A DNA stretch of 42,098 nucleotides, taken from Ruminococcus sp. AF31-8BH. Lineage in GTDB: Bacteria > Bacillota > Clostridia > Lachnospirales > Lachnospiraceae. Position 1 is the stretch's first letter. Each line of letters opens with the position of its first letter. A program made the position numbers and the translations under genes. Location: contig NZ_QTVN01000025.1 of NCBI RefSeq assembly GCF_003460605.1, forward strand, positions 1-42,098. The letters run 5' to 3'. The notes under the pieces are model-generated. The model saw nothing but the letters and a program-made list of their open reading frames with translations. It ran no database searches and had not been told where the DNA came from. Positions 7,816-16,802 of the stretch are shown piece after piece.

Positions 7816-9033
7816 TTATAAATTTATTTCTTTAAAAATATGACCCATCTTTTCCTGCTTCGTCTTCATATACTTCCGGTCATACTTTTGTACCGGAATC
7901 TCCAGAGGTACTCTCTCATTGATCTTCAGCCCAAATTCACCAAGTCCATAAACTTTATCCGGGTTATTTGTCAGTAATCTTAATGATTTCACACCAAGGT
8001 CTGACAGTATCTGTGCCCCAACCCAGTACTCTCTGAGATCCGGTGCAAACCCTAACTTCACATTAGCCTCCACGGTATCGTATCCCTGTTCCTGAAGCGC
8101 ATAAGCTTTGATCTTATTGATCAGTCCGATTCCTCTGCCTTCCTGTCTCATATACAGAATGATCCCTCTGCCTTCCGCCTCTACCTGGCGCATCGCTGTC
8201 TGCAGCTGCAGGCCACAGTCACATCTGAGTGATCCGAATGCATCCCCTGTCAGACACTCCGAATGTACCCGGCAAAGCACATCTTCACCATCTCCCAGAT
8301 CACCTTTTACCAGTGCCAGATGATGCTCTCCTGTAATGTCATTGATATAACCATACATTTTAAAATCACCGTACTGCGTTGGGAGGTTTGCAGCTGCTTC
8401 CTCCTTTACATGCTTTTCATGTATTCTTATATAATCCTGCAGATCACGGATCGTAATAAATGTAAGGTTATGCTCTTTTGCCATTTCCCATAGCTGTGAT
8501 GTACGCATCATAGTTCCATCTTCTTTCATAACTTCACAGCACACGCCGCATTCCTTCAGTCCGGCAAGTCTCAAAAGATCTGTTGTTGCCTCCGTATGGC
8601 CATTTCGTACCAGAACCCCGCCTTTTCTGGAAATAAGCGGAAATACATGTCCCGGTCTTCTGAAATCCTCCGGTTTTGACTGATCATCCACACACTTCAT
8701 GATAGTATAGGAGCGCTCTTCCGCAGAGATACCTGTGGTTGTATCTGCGTGATCTACTGCCACGGTAAATGCTGTACTGTGATTGTCCGTGTTCTCCGCA
8801 ACCATCGGCGGAAAGTTCAATCTCGCCGCAATTTCTGCACTCATCGGTGTACAGATAAGACCCTTTGCATAGGTCGCCATGAAATTAATATTTTCCCTGG
8901 TCGCAAACTCTGCCGCACATATCAGATCTCCCTCATTTTCTCTGTCCGGATCATCTGTGACCAGAACTATTTTTCCTTCCTTAAGATCCCTAAGTGCTTC
9001 TTCAATTGTGTTGTACTGATAATTTTGTGACAT
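7816..9033 (-). CDS. ribBA: Bifunctional DHBP synthase / GTP cyclohydrolase II
   Basis: A 405-residue fusion of usual length. Residues 1 to about 200 are 3,4-dihydroxy-2-butanone 4-phosphate synthase (acidic metal site '[17 protein letters not shown]' near 27-43, and 'RPGHVFPL' near 125). Residues 205-400 are GTP cyclohydrolase II (zinc ligands in '[15 protein letters not shown]', catalytic 'RQEGRGIGL'). It therefore supplies both entry branches of riboflavin synthesis. It lies 18 bases after ribE, with AGGAGG before the ATG. Confidence 0.97.
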   Translation of the reverse strand: MSQNYQYNTIEEALRDLKEGKIVLVTDDPDRENEGDLICAAEFATRENINFMATYAKGLICTPMSAEIAARLNFPPMVAENTDNHSTAFTVAVDHADTTTGISAEERSYTIMKCVDDQSKPEDFRRPGHVFPLISRKGGVLVRNGHTEATTDLLRLAGLKECGVCCEVMKEDGTMMRTSQLWEMAKEHNLTFITIRDLQDYIRIHEKHVKEEAAANLPTQYGDFKMYGYINDITGEHHLALVKGDLGDGEDVLCRVHSECLTGDAFGSLRCDCGLQLQTAMRQVEAEGRGIILYMRQEGRGIGLINKIKAYALQEQGYDTVEANVKLGFAPDLREYWVGAQILSDLGVKSLRLLTNNPDKVYGLGEFGLKINERVPLEIPVQKYDRKYMKTKQEKMGHIFKEINL

Positions 9034-9051
9034 AGTGTATATCCTCCTGTT

Positions 9052-9705
9052 CTAAAACCCGAATTCTTCAAGAAACTCCATCGTAATTCCGGATTCTTTT
9101 TTCTCTTCTTCGTTTTTTCTGATGCCAAGCAGTTTTTCTACGTATTTTCCGATCACATCATTTTCCAGATTAACCAGATCCCCCGGCACCTTTTCCAAAA
9201 GAGTGGTTTCTTCTCCTGTATGTGGAATGACCGACACCTGAAAACCAGCTTCATCAACCCTTGCAACTGTCAGGCTGATCCCATCAATACAGACGGATCC
9301 TTTTTCCACGATCAGATGCAAAATCTGTGGCGATGTCTCAATTGATACCCAGATGGCATTTTCTTCCCGGAGCATGGAACGTATCACGCCAGTCCCATCA
9401 ATATGGCCGCTTACTATGTGTCCCCCGAACCTGCCGTCTGCAGCCATTGCACGTTCCAGGTTTACCTGGCTTCCGGCCTTGCAGCTGCCAAGACTGCTTC
9501 TTCTGATCGTCTCTGCCATCACATCGGCAGTAAATCCGTCCGGCTGAATCGACGTAACTGTCAGACACACACCATTCACAGCGATACTGTCACCGATCCT
9601 TGTCCCTTCCAGGACTTTCCGGGCTTTCACTGCCAGGATCCCTGATTCCCCTGTCAGCTGTATATAACGGACTTTTCCTTTCTCTTCTACGATTCCTGTA
9701 AACAT
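9052..9705 (-). CDS. ribE: Riboflavin synthase, alpha subunit
   Basis: A 217-residue protein that dismutates two lumazine molecules into riboflavin. The start 'MFTGIVEEKGKV' is the family hallmark, and the two lumazine-binding repeats are clear: 'DSIAVNGVCLTVTSI' near residue 38 and 'GSVCIDGISLTVARV' near residue 136. The last 20 residues are an extra charged tail. The start overlaps the end of ribD by 19 bases, indicating translational coupling. Confidence 0.96.
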   Translation of the reverse strand: MFTGIVEEKGKVRYIQLTGESGILAVKARKVLEGTRIGDSIAVNGVCLTVTSIQPDGFTADVMAETIRRSSLGSCKAGSQVNLERAMAADGRFGGHIVSGHIDGTGVIRSMLREENAIWVSIETSPQILHLIVEKGSVCIDGISLTVARVDEAGFQVSVIPHTGEETTLLEKVPGDLVNLENDVIGKYVEKLLGIRKNEEEKKESGITMEFLEEFGF

Positions 9706-10814
9706 GATTCCTCCTGTTTTTTATCACACACCTGACATTTTATCCGGATATCCTCACCGATCTGACAGATATCTGTATATTTCAGTTCCACTGCTTCAGA
9801 CGGCAGTTCAACTCCAATACCCTCTACCGGTGTCTTCCCAGCCACACCGCCAAACAGCTTTGGTGCCACAAAAGCCTGTACTTCCTTTACAATTCCAGCT
9901 CGCAGTGCACTGTCATTTAACGTACCTCCTCCCTCCAGGAGGATGCTGTCAATGCCTCTGTTTCCCAGATCTGCCATCAGCTTCTTAAGGTCTATCTGAT
10001 TCTTTTCGTCGGGACAGTAAATGGTTTCAACTCCCATGGTATGTAATATTTTTATTTTCTCTTTTGCATTTTTCTGTTCTGCATAAGCCACGATCGTCCG
10101 GTACTTTTCCGCACTTTTTACAATCTGACTGCCCGGCGGGATCCTGAGCTTACTGTCACACACAATCCTGACAGGACTTTTCCAGCCTTCTACCCGGACG
10201 TTTAACATCGGATCATCTGCAAGCACAGTTCCAATACCAGCCATGATTCCCATGTACTGATGCCGCATATGCTGTACTTCTTTTCGTGCAGATTCTCCGG
10301 TGATCCATTTTGATGCTCCTGTTTTCGTTGCGATCTTCCCATCCAGTGTCATGGCATACTTCATTACCACATAAGGGGTCTTCGTAGTAATATAATGGAA
10401 AAACACCGGGTTCAGCTGATCACATTCTTCTCTCATAAAATCTTCAACTACTGTTACACCGGCTTCCCTTAACATCTGTACACCTTTTCCTGCCACTTTC
10501 GGATTCGGATCTCTGGAACCGATCACCACTTTTCTGATCTTCTGTTCAATGATCGCTTCCGTACATGGAGGTGTTTTACCATGATGACAGCAAGGCTCCA
10601 ACGTGACATAAATCACCGCACCTTCTGCTGATTCTGTAAGAGAAGCAATTGCATTACGTTCCGCGTGAAGTTCTCCATACTTTTTATGATAGCCTTCCCC
10701 GATGATCTTTCCGTCTTTTACGATCACTGCCCCTACCATAGGATTGGGATTCGTCCAGCCTTCTCCTTTTTTGGCCAGTTGAATAGCCCGAAGCATATAT
10801 TCCTGATCCGTCAT
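9687..10814 (-). CDS. ribD: Bifunctional pyrimidine deaminase / reductase
   Basis: A 375-residue protein. The N-terminal deaminase has the zinc site H50-A-E52 and C75...C84, and the C-terminal reductase begins near residue 145 ('PYVVMKYAMTLDGKIAT'). It performs the second and third steps of the pathway. The frame is open back to 10880, but the ATG at 10814 is chosen because GAAGGAA precedes it and the family begins with residues like 'MTDQEYMLRAIQLAKKG'. It is the first gene of the operon, about 280 bases downstream of the riboswitch. Confidence 0.96.
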   Translation of the reverse strand: MTDQEYMLRAIQLAKKGEGWTNPNPMVGAVIVKDGKIIGEGYHKKYGELHAERNAIASLTESAEGAVIYVTLEPCCHHGKTPPCTEAIIEQKIRKVVIGSRDPNPKVAGKGVQMLREAGVTVVEDFMREECDQLNPVFFHYITTKTPYVVMKYAMTLDGKIATKTGASKWITGESARKEVQHMRHQYMGIMAGIGTVLADDPMLNVRVEGWKSPVRIVCDSKLRIPPGSQIVKSAEKYRTIVAYAEQKNAKEKIKILHTMGVETIYCPDEKNQIDLKKLMADLGNRGIDSILLEGGGTLNDSALRAGIVKEVQAFVAPKLFGGVAGKTPVEGIGVELPSEAVELKYTDICQIGEDIRIKCQVCDKKQEESCLQES

Positions 10815-10936
10815 TTCTATTCCTTCTTTCTTATTCCTGTTCTTTGCCTGGGCTACGCCGAGGCTTTTAAACATGTGCAATCGGATTCACAGACAAGTGA
10901 ATGGTATAGTTATTTCGAAAACGATGTACCAGATAC

Positions 10937-10963
10937 AAAAAAAGCCTGCAGAAATATCTGCAG
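10937..10963 (-). terminator. Second intrinsic terminator in the rib leader
   Basis: On the minus strand, CCTGCAGA and TCTGCAGG (plus coordinates 10944-10963) form a perfect 8-bp stem with a 4-base loop, followed by C and seven T. It faces ribD and lies 120 bases before its start, downstream of the riboswitch's own terminator. Confidence 0.75.
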
Positions 10964-11018
10964 GGTGGAATTGATCTGTTACATATGATTGATAAATGAA
11001 TGTCTGATTTTCCTATAT

Positions 11019-11052
11019 AAAAAGCTCTGAAATGGATCACCATCTCAGAGCT
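11019..11052 (-). terminator. Riboswitch-controlled terminator
   Basis: On the minus strand AGCTCTGAGATGG pairs with CCATTTCAGAGCT (11040-11052 with 11023-11035, one G-U pair) around a 4-base loop, followed by TTTTAT. It starts about 45 bases after the FMN aptamer, the usual place for the off-state terminator. Confidence 0.8.
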
Positions 11053-11094
11053 CTGATACTACATTCATTCATACAAAAAATCAACTGTACTATC

Positions 11095-11201
11095 ATCTTC
11101 TTCCATCCAGACTGTACTGTCGGCCCCGGAATCTCACCGGATCATGCCTCTCGGCTCGCGGGCTTTACCGCCGGTAGGGAATCTCACCCTGCCCTGAAGA
11201 T
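11095..11201 (-). ncRNA. FMN riboswitch (RFN element)
   Basis: The minus strand carries the conserved FMN aptamer: closing stem ATCTTC/GAAGAT, then AGGGCAGGGTGAGATTCCC, the 'ACCGGCGGTAAAGCCCGCGA' segment, 'GATCCGGTGAGATTCCGG' and 'GCCGACAGTACAGTCTGGAT'. FMN binding should favour termination and shut down ribD-ribE-ribBA-ribH-HAD. It begins only six bases after the predicted start of transcription, so the aptamer forms the very 5' end of the RNA. Confidence 0.97.
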
Positions 11202-11213
11202 ATCTTTTTGTTT

Positions 11214-11242
11214 ATTTTAATACTTTATCTGTTGTTTGTAAA
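11214..11242 (-). promoter_or_regulatory. Promoter of the riboflavin operon
   Basis: On the minus strand, TTTACA (11237-11242) and TAAAAT (11214-11219) are separated by exactly 17 bases; transcription would begin near 11207, just before the aptamer. Confidence 0.8.
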
Positions 11243-11269
11243 GCAGAATTTTTATTTTACTTAGTTTAC

Positions 11270-11434
11270 TGATGGAGATAGAATATCCATATACACAATA
11301 AATATCCTCATTTTATCCATATATTATATCGTTTTATGAATTGTTTTTTTATTAAAATTACACTATTTTTTCACTATTTTTCATTACTTCATCGTTTTCG
11401 CCAGTGAATTGAGCAATGCCCACATCTCTGGATT
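11270..11434 (-). repeat. Right copy of the 165-bp direct repeat flanking the riboflavin operon
   Basis: About 95% identical to 5979-6143 and in the same orientation. The copy begins within 30 bases upstream of the rib promoter, so everything the operon needs is between the repeats. See the left copy for content. Confidence 0.85.
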
Positions 11435-11666
11435 AGCCAATACTTTTGCCAGAAGTTCCGGATCGACTTCATCAGCAACAGAACCGTCACAAGCAACCAA
11501 ACGATAACGGTTTCTGTATAGAGTTGGTTGAAGCTTCTGGTTAAAGATTTGCAAAAGTTCCCATAGTGCATTATCTTTTAATTTTGCACGCTGGTGATAG
11601 AAAGCGGCTTTTGATGGTGTTTCATCAGTGCGTCCGAAAAAATGATAAAGTTCTCTCTCTCTGATA
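11389..11666 (-). pseudogene. IS4-type transposase start fused in frame to a tyrosine-integrase tail
   Basis: One uninterrupted minus-strand frame reads first 'RELYHFFGRTDETPSKAAF', then 'YRNRYRLVACDGS', the N-terminal part of an IS4-family transposase ending right at its first catalytic Asp. It then continues 'VADEVDPELLAKVLANPEMW' and 'ALLNSLAKTMK', the C-terminus of a tyrosine integrase. Neither half can be active. The transposase start is also missing. The fusion records a deletion that joined two mobile-element genes. Confidence 0.7.
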
Positions 11667-11677
11667 TTGTATATCCA

Positions 11678-12484
11678 CTATAGTTTTAGATGTATCATCT
11701 TTACCATCTTGAATTGATCAGAAACTGTCATACTGACCTTTGTGGATAGCTTTAAGCCATTTTTAGGGATGTAACGATAGTATGGTTCCTCCGCAATCAC
11801 CTTCACATTACCCCCGATCTTTGCTGCCAGTTCTTCCGCTGAATCCACATAAAAGAACATTTGTGCATCGGCATGGCCGACCTGTTTCATATATTTTTTC
11901 TTCATCATGGTCATTCCTCTTTTGTTCACCGTATCAAAAACAACTTCCATATTTCCAAATTGCCCAATCATACGCAGAAGGGCAATGACCTTATGTTCCT
12001 CAAAATAATGAAATAACCCGCCTGCAGTAACGAGAATAGGAGCATCAAGTACATCATTGCGAACTTTTTTGATCCAATCCTTTGCAAAGGCATCCCCGGA
12101 AATATATAATTCCCTCTCTGGTTCGGGAAGAAGTCCCCGCCGGTATTCGATTACATGAGGCAGATCCACGGCATACCAGTGTGTCTTCCCGTTATCACAT
12201 CGGTGATAGGTTGTCTCCAGACCACAGCCCAGTTGGACAATCACACCGTCCGGTCTGCGTTCCAGAAAAGACCGAATAATCCGATCCATATTAGCAGACC
12301 GGGAAGCAGAGGCCAAAAGGGTATACTGGTTCTGCATATTCTGTTTAATCAAGTCTGAAGGCAGCTTCTTTTTCAATTCCAATGCTTTTTTATCATATAA
12401 AATTTGTGGGCAATGCTCAGCAGCATAAATTCTTCCCAGCATAGGGACAAACAGGGTATCCTCCACGACTCCTAACTTGGACAT
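11678..12484 (-). CDS. SAM-dependent O-/carboxyl-methyltransferase, LCM family
   Basis: A 268-residue protein with the leucine-carboxyl-methyltransferase-like fold: 'VIVQLGCGLETTYHR' near residue 82 (SAM-binding glycine loop), 'WYAVDLPHVIEYRR' near 106 (acidic ribose contact), and 'APILVTAGGLFHYF' near 148. Bacterial members methylate small molecules such as polyketides, so the name does not imply protein methylation. The frame opens at a TTG (12490), but ATG 12484 has AGGAGG at seven bases. It is the last gene of the operon that carries two ABC proteins and another methyltransferase. Confidence 0.82.
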   Translation of the reverse strand: MSKLGVVEDTLFVPMLGRIYAAEHCPQILYDKKALELKKKLPSDLIKQNMQNQYTLLASASRSANMDRIIRSFLERRPDGVIVQLGCGLETTYHRCDNGKTHWYAVDLPHVIEYRRGLLPEPERELYISGDAFAKDWIKKVRNDVLDAPILVTAGGLFHYFEEHKVIALLRMIGQFGNMEVVFDTVNKRGMTMMKKKYMKQVGHADAQMFFYVDSAEELAAKIGGNVKVIAEEPYYRYIPKNGLKLSTKVSMTVSDQFKMVKMIHLKL

Positions 12485-12508
12485 AGCCAAACCTCCTGTT
12501 TTGATACA

Positions 12509-13168
12509 TTACTTTCTGCCGACAAGCAGCCGGGAAGACCCCAGCATCATCATGGCAGCCCAACGGTGGGAGCCAAAAGCTTCCTGTGCAGTGTCAACGA
12601 GTCGTACTTCCTCATACCCCATATCCCGCAGTTTCTGCGCAAAACCTTCCATGTCACCGTACATCTTTGGTTTCATATCATCGTTGAGTGCAAAGACGCC
12701 GCCTTTTTTCAATACCCGCAGGCTTTCCAGCAGCAGTTTCTGCATATCAGCACCCATAACATTGTGATAGACATAGTTGCTGATAACTACATCAAAGCTC
12801 TCATCAGGAAAATCCAGCTGCTTCGCATCACCGTGCTGAAATACACAGCGGGAAGCCACGCCCTCACTGGCAGCATTCTTCTCGCAGAGTGCTTTGCTGT
12901 AATTGTACACAGCGCCCCAGTAATCAACACCGATCACTTTTGCTTTCGGCCATGTCAGAGCTGAACGGATTGTCAATGCTCCGGAGCCGCAGCCTACTTC
13001 CAGAATCTTCCCCTCGCCGTCATAGTCCAGATGAGAAAGAACGACTCGATGAACCTGTTCCATGATTCCGCCAATGATGTAAAAGACAGGGTTGGACATC
13101 CAGCTTCCATAGTCTTCTCCGTGGGTACCAAGTCGGATATTTTCCTGCTTACAATGGTTCTTGTTCAT
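12509..13168 (-). CDS. Class I SAM-dependent methyltransferase
   Basis: A 219-residue methyltransferase with motif I 'ILEVGCGSGALT' near residue 61, motif II 'VIGVDYWGAVYN' near 83, 'DVVISNYVYHNV' near 130, and a C-terminal 'VGRK'. It is of the UbiE/methyltransf_11 type; the substrate is unknown. The preferred start is ATG 13168, with GGAGG at eight bases; the open frame continues to 13192 and would overlap the upstream ABC gene. It is translationally linked to the ABC genes, which suggests it modifies the compound they move. Confidence 0.88.
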   Translation of the reverse strand: MNKNHCKQENIRLGTHGEDYGSWMSNPVFYIIGGIMEQVHRVVLSHLDYDGEGKILEVGCGSGALTIRSALTWPKAKVIGVDYWGAVYNYSKALCEKNAASEGVASRCVFQHGDAKQLDFPDESFDVVISNYVYHNVMGADMQKLLLESLRVLKKGGVFALNDDMKPKMYGDMEGFAQKLRDMGYEEVRLVDTAQEAFGSHRWAAMMMLGSSRLLVGRK

Positions 13169-13184
13169 TACATTTCCTCCTTCT

Positions 13185-14918
13185 TCACGCAAGTTTCCAG
13201 TTCTGGCTTTCTGTCTGCAGTTTTACCATATGGGCATATACACCATTCTTTTCTTCCAGATCCTTTGGTGATCCTTCTTCTGCAACTGTACCATCAGAAA
13301 GGACAACGATCTTATCTGCTCCGGCTACGGTACGCATCCTGTGGGCGATAACCAGAACGGTTTTATCTGCGATCAGACGGGAAAGGGCTGTCTGTATCAG
13401 AGTTTCATTTTCCACATCCAGGGAAGCAGTCGCTTCATCCAAAAGAATGATCGGCGCATTTTTCAGAAATGCACGGGCAATAGAGATACGCTGGCGCTCT
13501 CCGCCGGATAGTTCACAGCCATTTTCTCCGATATTGGTATGCCATCCATCCGGCAGTTTTTTGGCAAATTCATCCACATTGGCAAGTTTCGCAGCCGCAA
13601 TGACCTGTTCATCTGTGGCGTCTTTGTTTCCGATTCGGATATTCTCCAGAATCGTATTGTCAAACAGTGTGACATCCTGGAATACGATGGAATACAGAGA
13701 AAGCAGTGTTTCCGGGTCTATTCGGGATACATCCATACCTCCCACGGTAATCTTTCCTCTGTTAATATCCCAGAATCTTGCAGCCAGCCGGGATACGGTT
13801 GTTTTCCCGCCGCCAGATGGGCCGACCAAAGCCGTAACCTCTCCCTGTTTTGCCGTAAAGGAAACATCTTTCAATACTGTTTCTCCGGTATTGTAGGCAA
13901 ACCCAACATGGTCAAAGACAATATCATACCCCTGATTGGAAAGCCTGTCACTGCCTTGCTGGATCGGATGATCGAGAATCTCATTCATTCGGGCAATGTT
14001 GGTTCGTGTACTGATGACTGCCGCAAGATTCTGGAGCGCGCCCTGCAGAGGGTCATATAAACGGGATACTACCAGAAGGAACATAAAGAATGTAAGCACG
14101 GAGAGGCTTCCTTGCATGAGTAGAACAGCTCCCACCAGCGCAACCGTTGCAATACCAAGCTTCAGCACCAGCGATGCGGAAACCACAAAAACAGCAAGGC
14201 CGAATTCATTGAGGATGGAACGATGCTCCACAGCACGGATCTTCTTTTCCAGCCCTTTTAAATATGCCTGCTCCGCATTGTTCGCTTTCAGGTCACGAAC
14301 TGTTTCAATACACTCCTGTATCCCGTCTGCGCAGGCCATCTTCACATCCATCGCTTTCTGATTCAGATTTTCCTGAATCTTTGCGGAAAATCCCACAATC
14401 GCAAAAGCAACCGGCAGAACCCATAAGGCAGCCAGCGCCATTCTCCAGTCCGTAAAGAGCAGACCGATAGAAATCAGAACCGTAGAAATGATCGAACCCA
14501 CAAGCTCAGGGATAAAATGTGAAAAACTCTGTTCCAGAAAGGTACAGTCCGCCATAATGGTACTGGTAAGATCGGCTAAATCCTTTTTTCCGAAAAAAGA
14601 AAGAGGGATTTTGCGCAGATGCTCTGCCAGGGTAATGCGGCGGACACCGCTTTCTTTGTAAGTGGCAAAATAGGTCGCATTGTATTGAAAGAAAGTGGTC
14701 AGCAGAATCAAGCCGATACACACCACGCAGCCTGCCACATAAAATGGAATTTTCCCACCGGGAACACCCCCGTTCATCAGATCGCTGACCAGGTAATATA
14801 AAAGTCCTACCGGGAACATAAAAGACAGATTCTGAAGGACACAGGCCAGGCAGCCTTTGATCAGGTCTTTTGCTCCCTGTTCAGACAGGGCATATTTTTT
14901 CTGCAGTTTTTTGCTCAT
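13185..14918 (-). CDS. ABC transporter, fused membrane and ATPase domains (second of pair)
   Basis: A 577-residue half-transporter. Residues 25-310 hold the six-helix ABC membrane domain and residues 340-575 the ATPase, with Walker A 'GPSGGGKTT', signature 'LSGGERQR', Walker B plus catalytic Glu 'ILLDEATAS' and the switch His in 'VIAHRM'. All functional residues are present. It starts two bases after its partner ends and is expected to form a heterodimer with it. The partner's family suggests an importer with exporter fold, but a classical exporter cannot be excluded. Confidence 0.93.
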   Translation of the reverse strand: MSKKLQKKYALSEQGAKDLIKGCLACVLQNLSFMFPVGLLYYLVSDLMNGGVPGGKIPFYVAGCVVCIGLILLTTFFQYNATYFATYKESGVRRITLAEHLRKIPLSFFGKKDLADLTSTIMADCTFLEQSFSHFIPELVGSIISTVLISIGLLFTDWRMALAALWVLPVAFAIVGFSAKIQENLNQKAMDVKMACADGIQECIETVRDLKANNAEQAYLKGLEKKIRAVEHRSILNEFGLAVFVVSASLVLKLGIATVALVGAVLLMQGSLSVLTFFMFLLVVSRLYDPLQGALQNLAAVISTRTNIARMNEILDHPIQQGSDRLSNQGYDIVFDHVGFAYNTGETVLKDVSFTAKQGEVTALVGPSGGGKTTVSRLAARFWDINRGKITVGGMDVSRIDPETLLSLYSIVFQDVTLFDNTILENIRIGNKDATDEQVIAAAKLANVDEFAKKLPDGWHTNIGENGCELSGGERQRISIARAFLKNAPIILLDEATASLDVENETLIQTALSRLIADKTVLVIAHRMRTVAGADKIVVLSDGTVAEEGSPKDLEEKNGVYAHMVKLQTESQNWKLA

Positions 14919-14919
14919 A

Positions 14920-16692
14920 TCACTGCACCTCCTTTGTTACCTTCCATTGCACGGAAGTCTGGTAATTTTTCCACATACGGCTGAAAATGCCGTCTTTTGC
15001 AAGCAATTCACGACTGTTCCCGCACTCGGCAACCTGTCCGTCCTGAATGACAAAAATCTGATCCACATTTGTTAAGGTAGAAAGCCTGTGGGCAATCATA
15101 ATCACTGTCTTTCCCTCGGAAAGTTTTGAGAAAGCAGCCTGTACACGGCTTTCGTTATCCGGGTCAGCAAAGGCAGTGGCTTCATCCAGAATAATAATCG
15201 GAGCATTTTTCAGCATCACACGGGCAATGGCAATTCGCTGCTGCTCTCCACCGGATAGATAGACCCCCTTTGTACCGATGACCGTATCCACACCCTGTGG
15301 GAGTTTTTCCAGAATATCATCGCATTGCGCGTGATGAAGGGCAGTCAGAACTTCCTCACGGGTAGCTTCCGGTTTTCCCATACGCACATTTTCCAGAATG
15401 GACGCCTTGATGAGACGGCTGTTCTGAAATACGAAAGACACCGTATTCATGAGTTCCTCTTTTGGGATGTCTTTCACATTAACACCACCGATTTTTACCA
15501 TTCCGCTCTGGGGATCAAAGAATCGGGAAATCAGGTTGGCAAGGGTTGTCTTACCACCGCCGGACGGGCCTACAAAAGCTACCGTCTGCCCTTCAGGAAT
15601 GGTCAGTGAAATATCTTCTAATACTTCTTTTTCTCCATCATAACTGAAATGAACCGATTTCAGTTCCACGGAAGCATTGTGCGGGTGTATTGGATGTTTG
15701 GTTTCCTCCAGAGGCTTCAAACGCAAAACGCTGTCAATTCTCTGTAAAGCGTCATCTACGATCATGGCATTTTCACTTTGGAACATGATACGTGTCAGTG
15801 TAATAGAAATAACCGGTGTAATGATGATATAGAAAATGAGATCCAGTAAGAAACCGGAAGTCACACCGTCTTGTGTCAGCAACAAGCCTCCGGCGATCAG
15901 TGTGGCAAAAACTCCGTTGATTGCAGCTGTATAGAACATCATCGGTGTCCGAAGCTGCTTGGTATAAGCGATCACCCATACTTTATACCGGTCAATGGAT
16001 TCTTTAAACTTCTTAAAGGAAAAGATGGTCTGGCCAAAGGTTTTTACCACCGGAATCCCGCGGACATACTCTACCGCTTCGTTGGACATATCATCCAGCG
16101 CATTCTGGTATTCTTTCATCTTTTCCTGCATCTGCTTTCCGGTCATTGTCATCATGATCAGAAATCCCAGCACAACCGGAACAAGGCTCAACAGACCCAG
16201 TCTCCAGTCAAATGCAAACAACAGCACCAAAAGACCACAGGGGCTTGCAATGGCATTGGCTCTGTCGGGAAGCTGATGAGCGAGATAGGTTTCAGTGGCT
16301 GCGCTGGATTCGTTGACGATCTTGCGCAGTTTTCCGCTGCCAAAACTTTCGGCAAAACCTAAGGGAAGTCTGACAATATGTTCCATGGTCTGGATACGCA
16401 GGTTTGTGGCGATACGAAATGCCCCTAAATGGGAACACATCAGCCCTGCTATGTAGACAAGCACCGCTATAACCGCAAACAATACTGCCATCCAGCCATT
16501 ACCGGTCAGGTTCTGTGCCTGGCCAAAATTCGGTGCCACCTCCAGTACTTCCTTGATCATTTTCCAGATGTAATAGAAGGGTACCAGAGCGATCAGGGCA
16601 CTGATTGCAGAAAGCACCCAGGAAGCATAGGTCAGGTACTTATGGCTACCTGCAATTTCCAGCAGGCGTGATAAATTGGATTGTTTTTTCAA
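14920..16692 (-). CDS. ABC transporter, YbtP/YbtQ-IrtA/B-like (first of pair)
   Basis: A 590-residue half-transporter: membrane domain in residues 15-320; ATPase after about 345 with Walker A 'GPSGGGKTT', signature 'LSGGEQQR', 'ILDEATAFADPDNE' and 'IAHRL'. The 'ATAFADP' sequence after the catalytic Glu is, as I remember, typical of the siderophore-uptake exporters-in-reverse YbtP/Q and IrtA/B. It heads an operon with a second ABC half, two methyltransferases, and a TetR gene just upstream. The substrate is unknown; a metal chelate is the leading idea. Confidence 0.92.
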   Translation of the reverse strand: MKKQSNLSRLLEIAGSHKYLTYASWVLSAISALIALVPFYYIWKMIKEVLEVAPNFGQAQNLTGNGWMAVLFAVIAVLVYIAGLMCSHLGAFRIATNLRIQTMEHIVRLPLGFAESFGSGKLRKIVNESSAATETYLAHQLPDRANAIASPCGLLVLLFAFDWRLGLLSLVPVVLGFLIMMTMTGKQMQEKMKEYQNALDDMSNEAVEYVRGIPVVKTFGQTIFSFKKFKESIDRYKVWVIAYTKQLRTPMMFYTAAINGVFATLIAGGLLLTQDGVTSGFLLDLIFYIIITPVISITLTRIMFQSENAMIVDDALQRIDSVLRLKPLEETKHPIHPHNASVELKSVHFSYDGEKEVLEDISLTIPEGQTVAFVGPSGGGKTTLANLISRFFDPQSGMVKIGGVNVKDIPKEELMNTVSFVFQNSRLIKASILENVRMGKPEATREEVLTALHHAQCDDILEKLPQGVDTVIGTKGVYLSGGEQQRIAIARVMLKNAPIIILDEATAFADPDNESRVQAAFSKLSEGKTVIMIAHRLSTLTNVDQIFVIQDGQVAECGNSRELLAKDGIFSRMWKNYQTSVQWKVTKEVQ

Positions 16693-16756
16693 AAAAATTC
16701 CTCCTTTTCTTTGTGTCTATGATAAAGAGAACACGTCTATGTTCTTACAATATCCG

Positions 16757-16785
16757 AATTTAGGTTAGCTGTAGCTAACTGTCGA
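16757..16785 (-). promoter_or_regulatory. Promoter of the ABC-methyltransferase operon with operator in the spacer
   Basis: On the minus strand, TCGACA (16780-16785) and TAAATT (16757-16762) lie 17 bases apart. The spacer holds the palindrome GTTAGCT-GT-AGCTAAC (16764-16779). A protein bound there would sit between the two polymerase contacts. The outer half-sites, GTTAG-N6-CTAAC, recur before the ECF operon. Confidence 0.6.
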
Positions 16786-16802
16786 ACAAAAATTATAAGG
16801 CA

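Noticed and set aside
13447..14361. Long plus-strand frames opposite the ABC genes
   Set aside because: Shadow frames of the well supported minus-strand ABC proteins.
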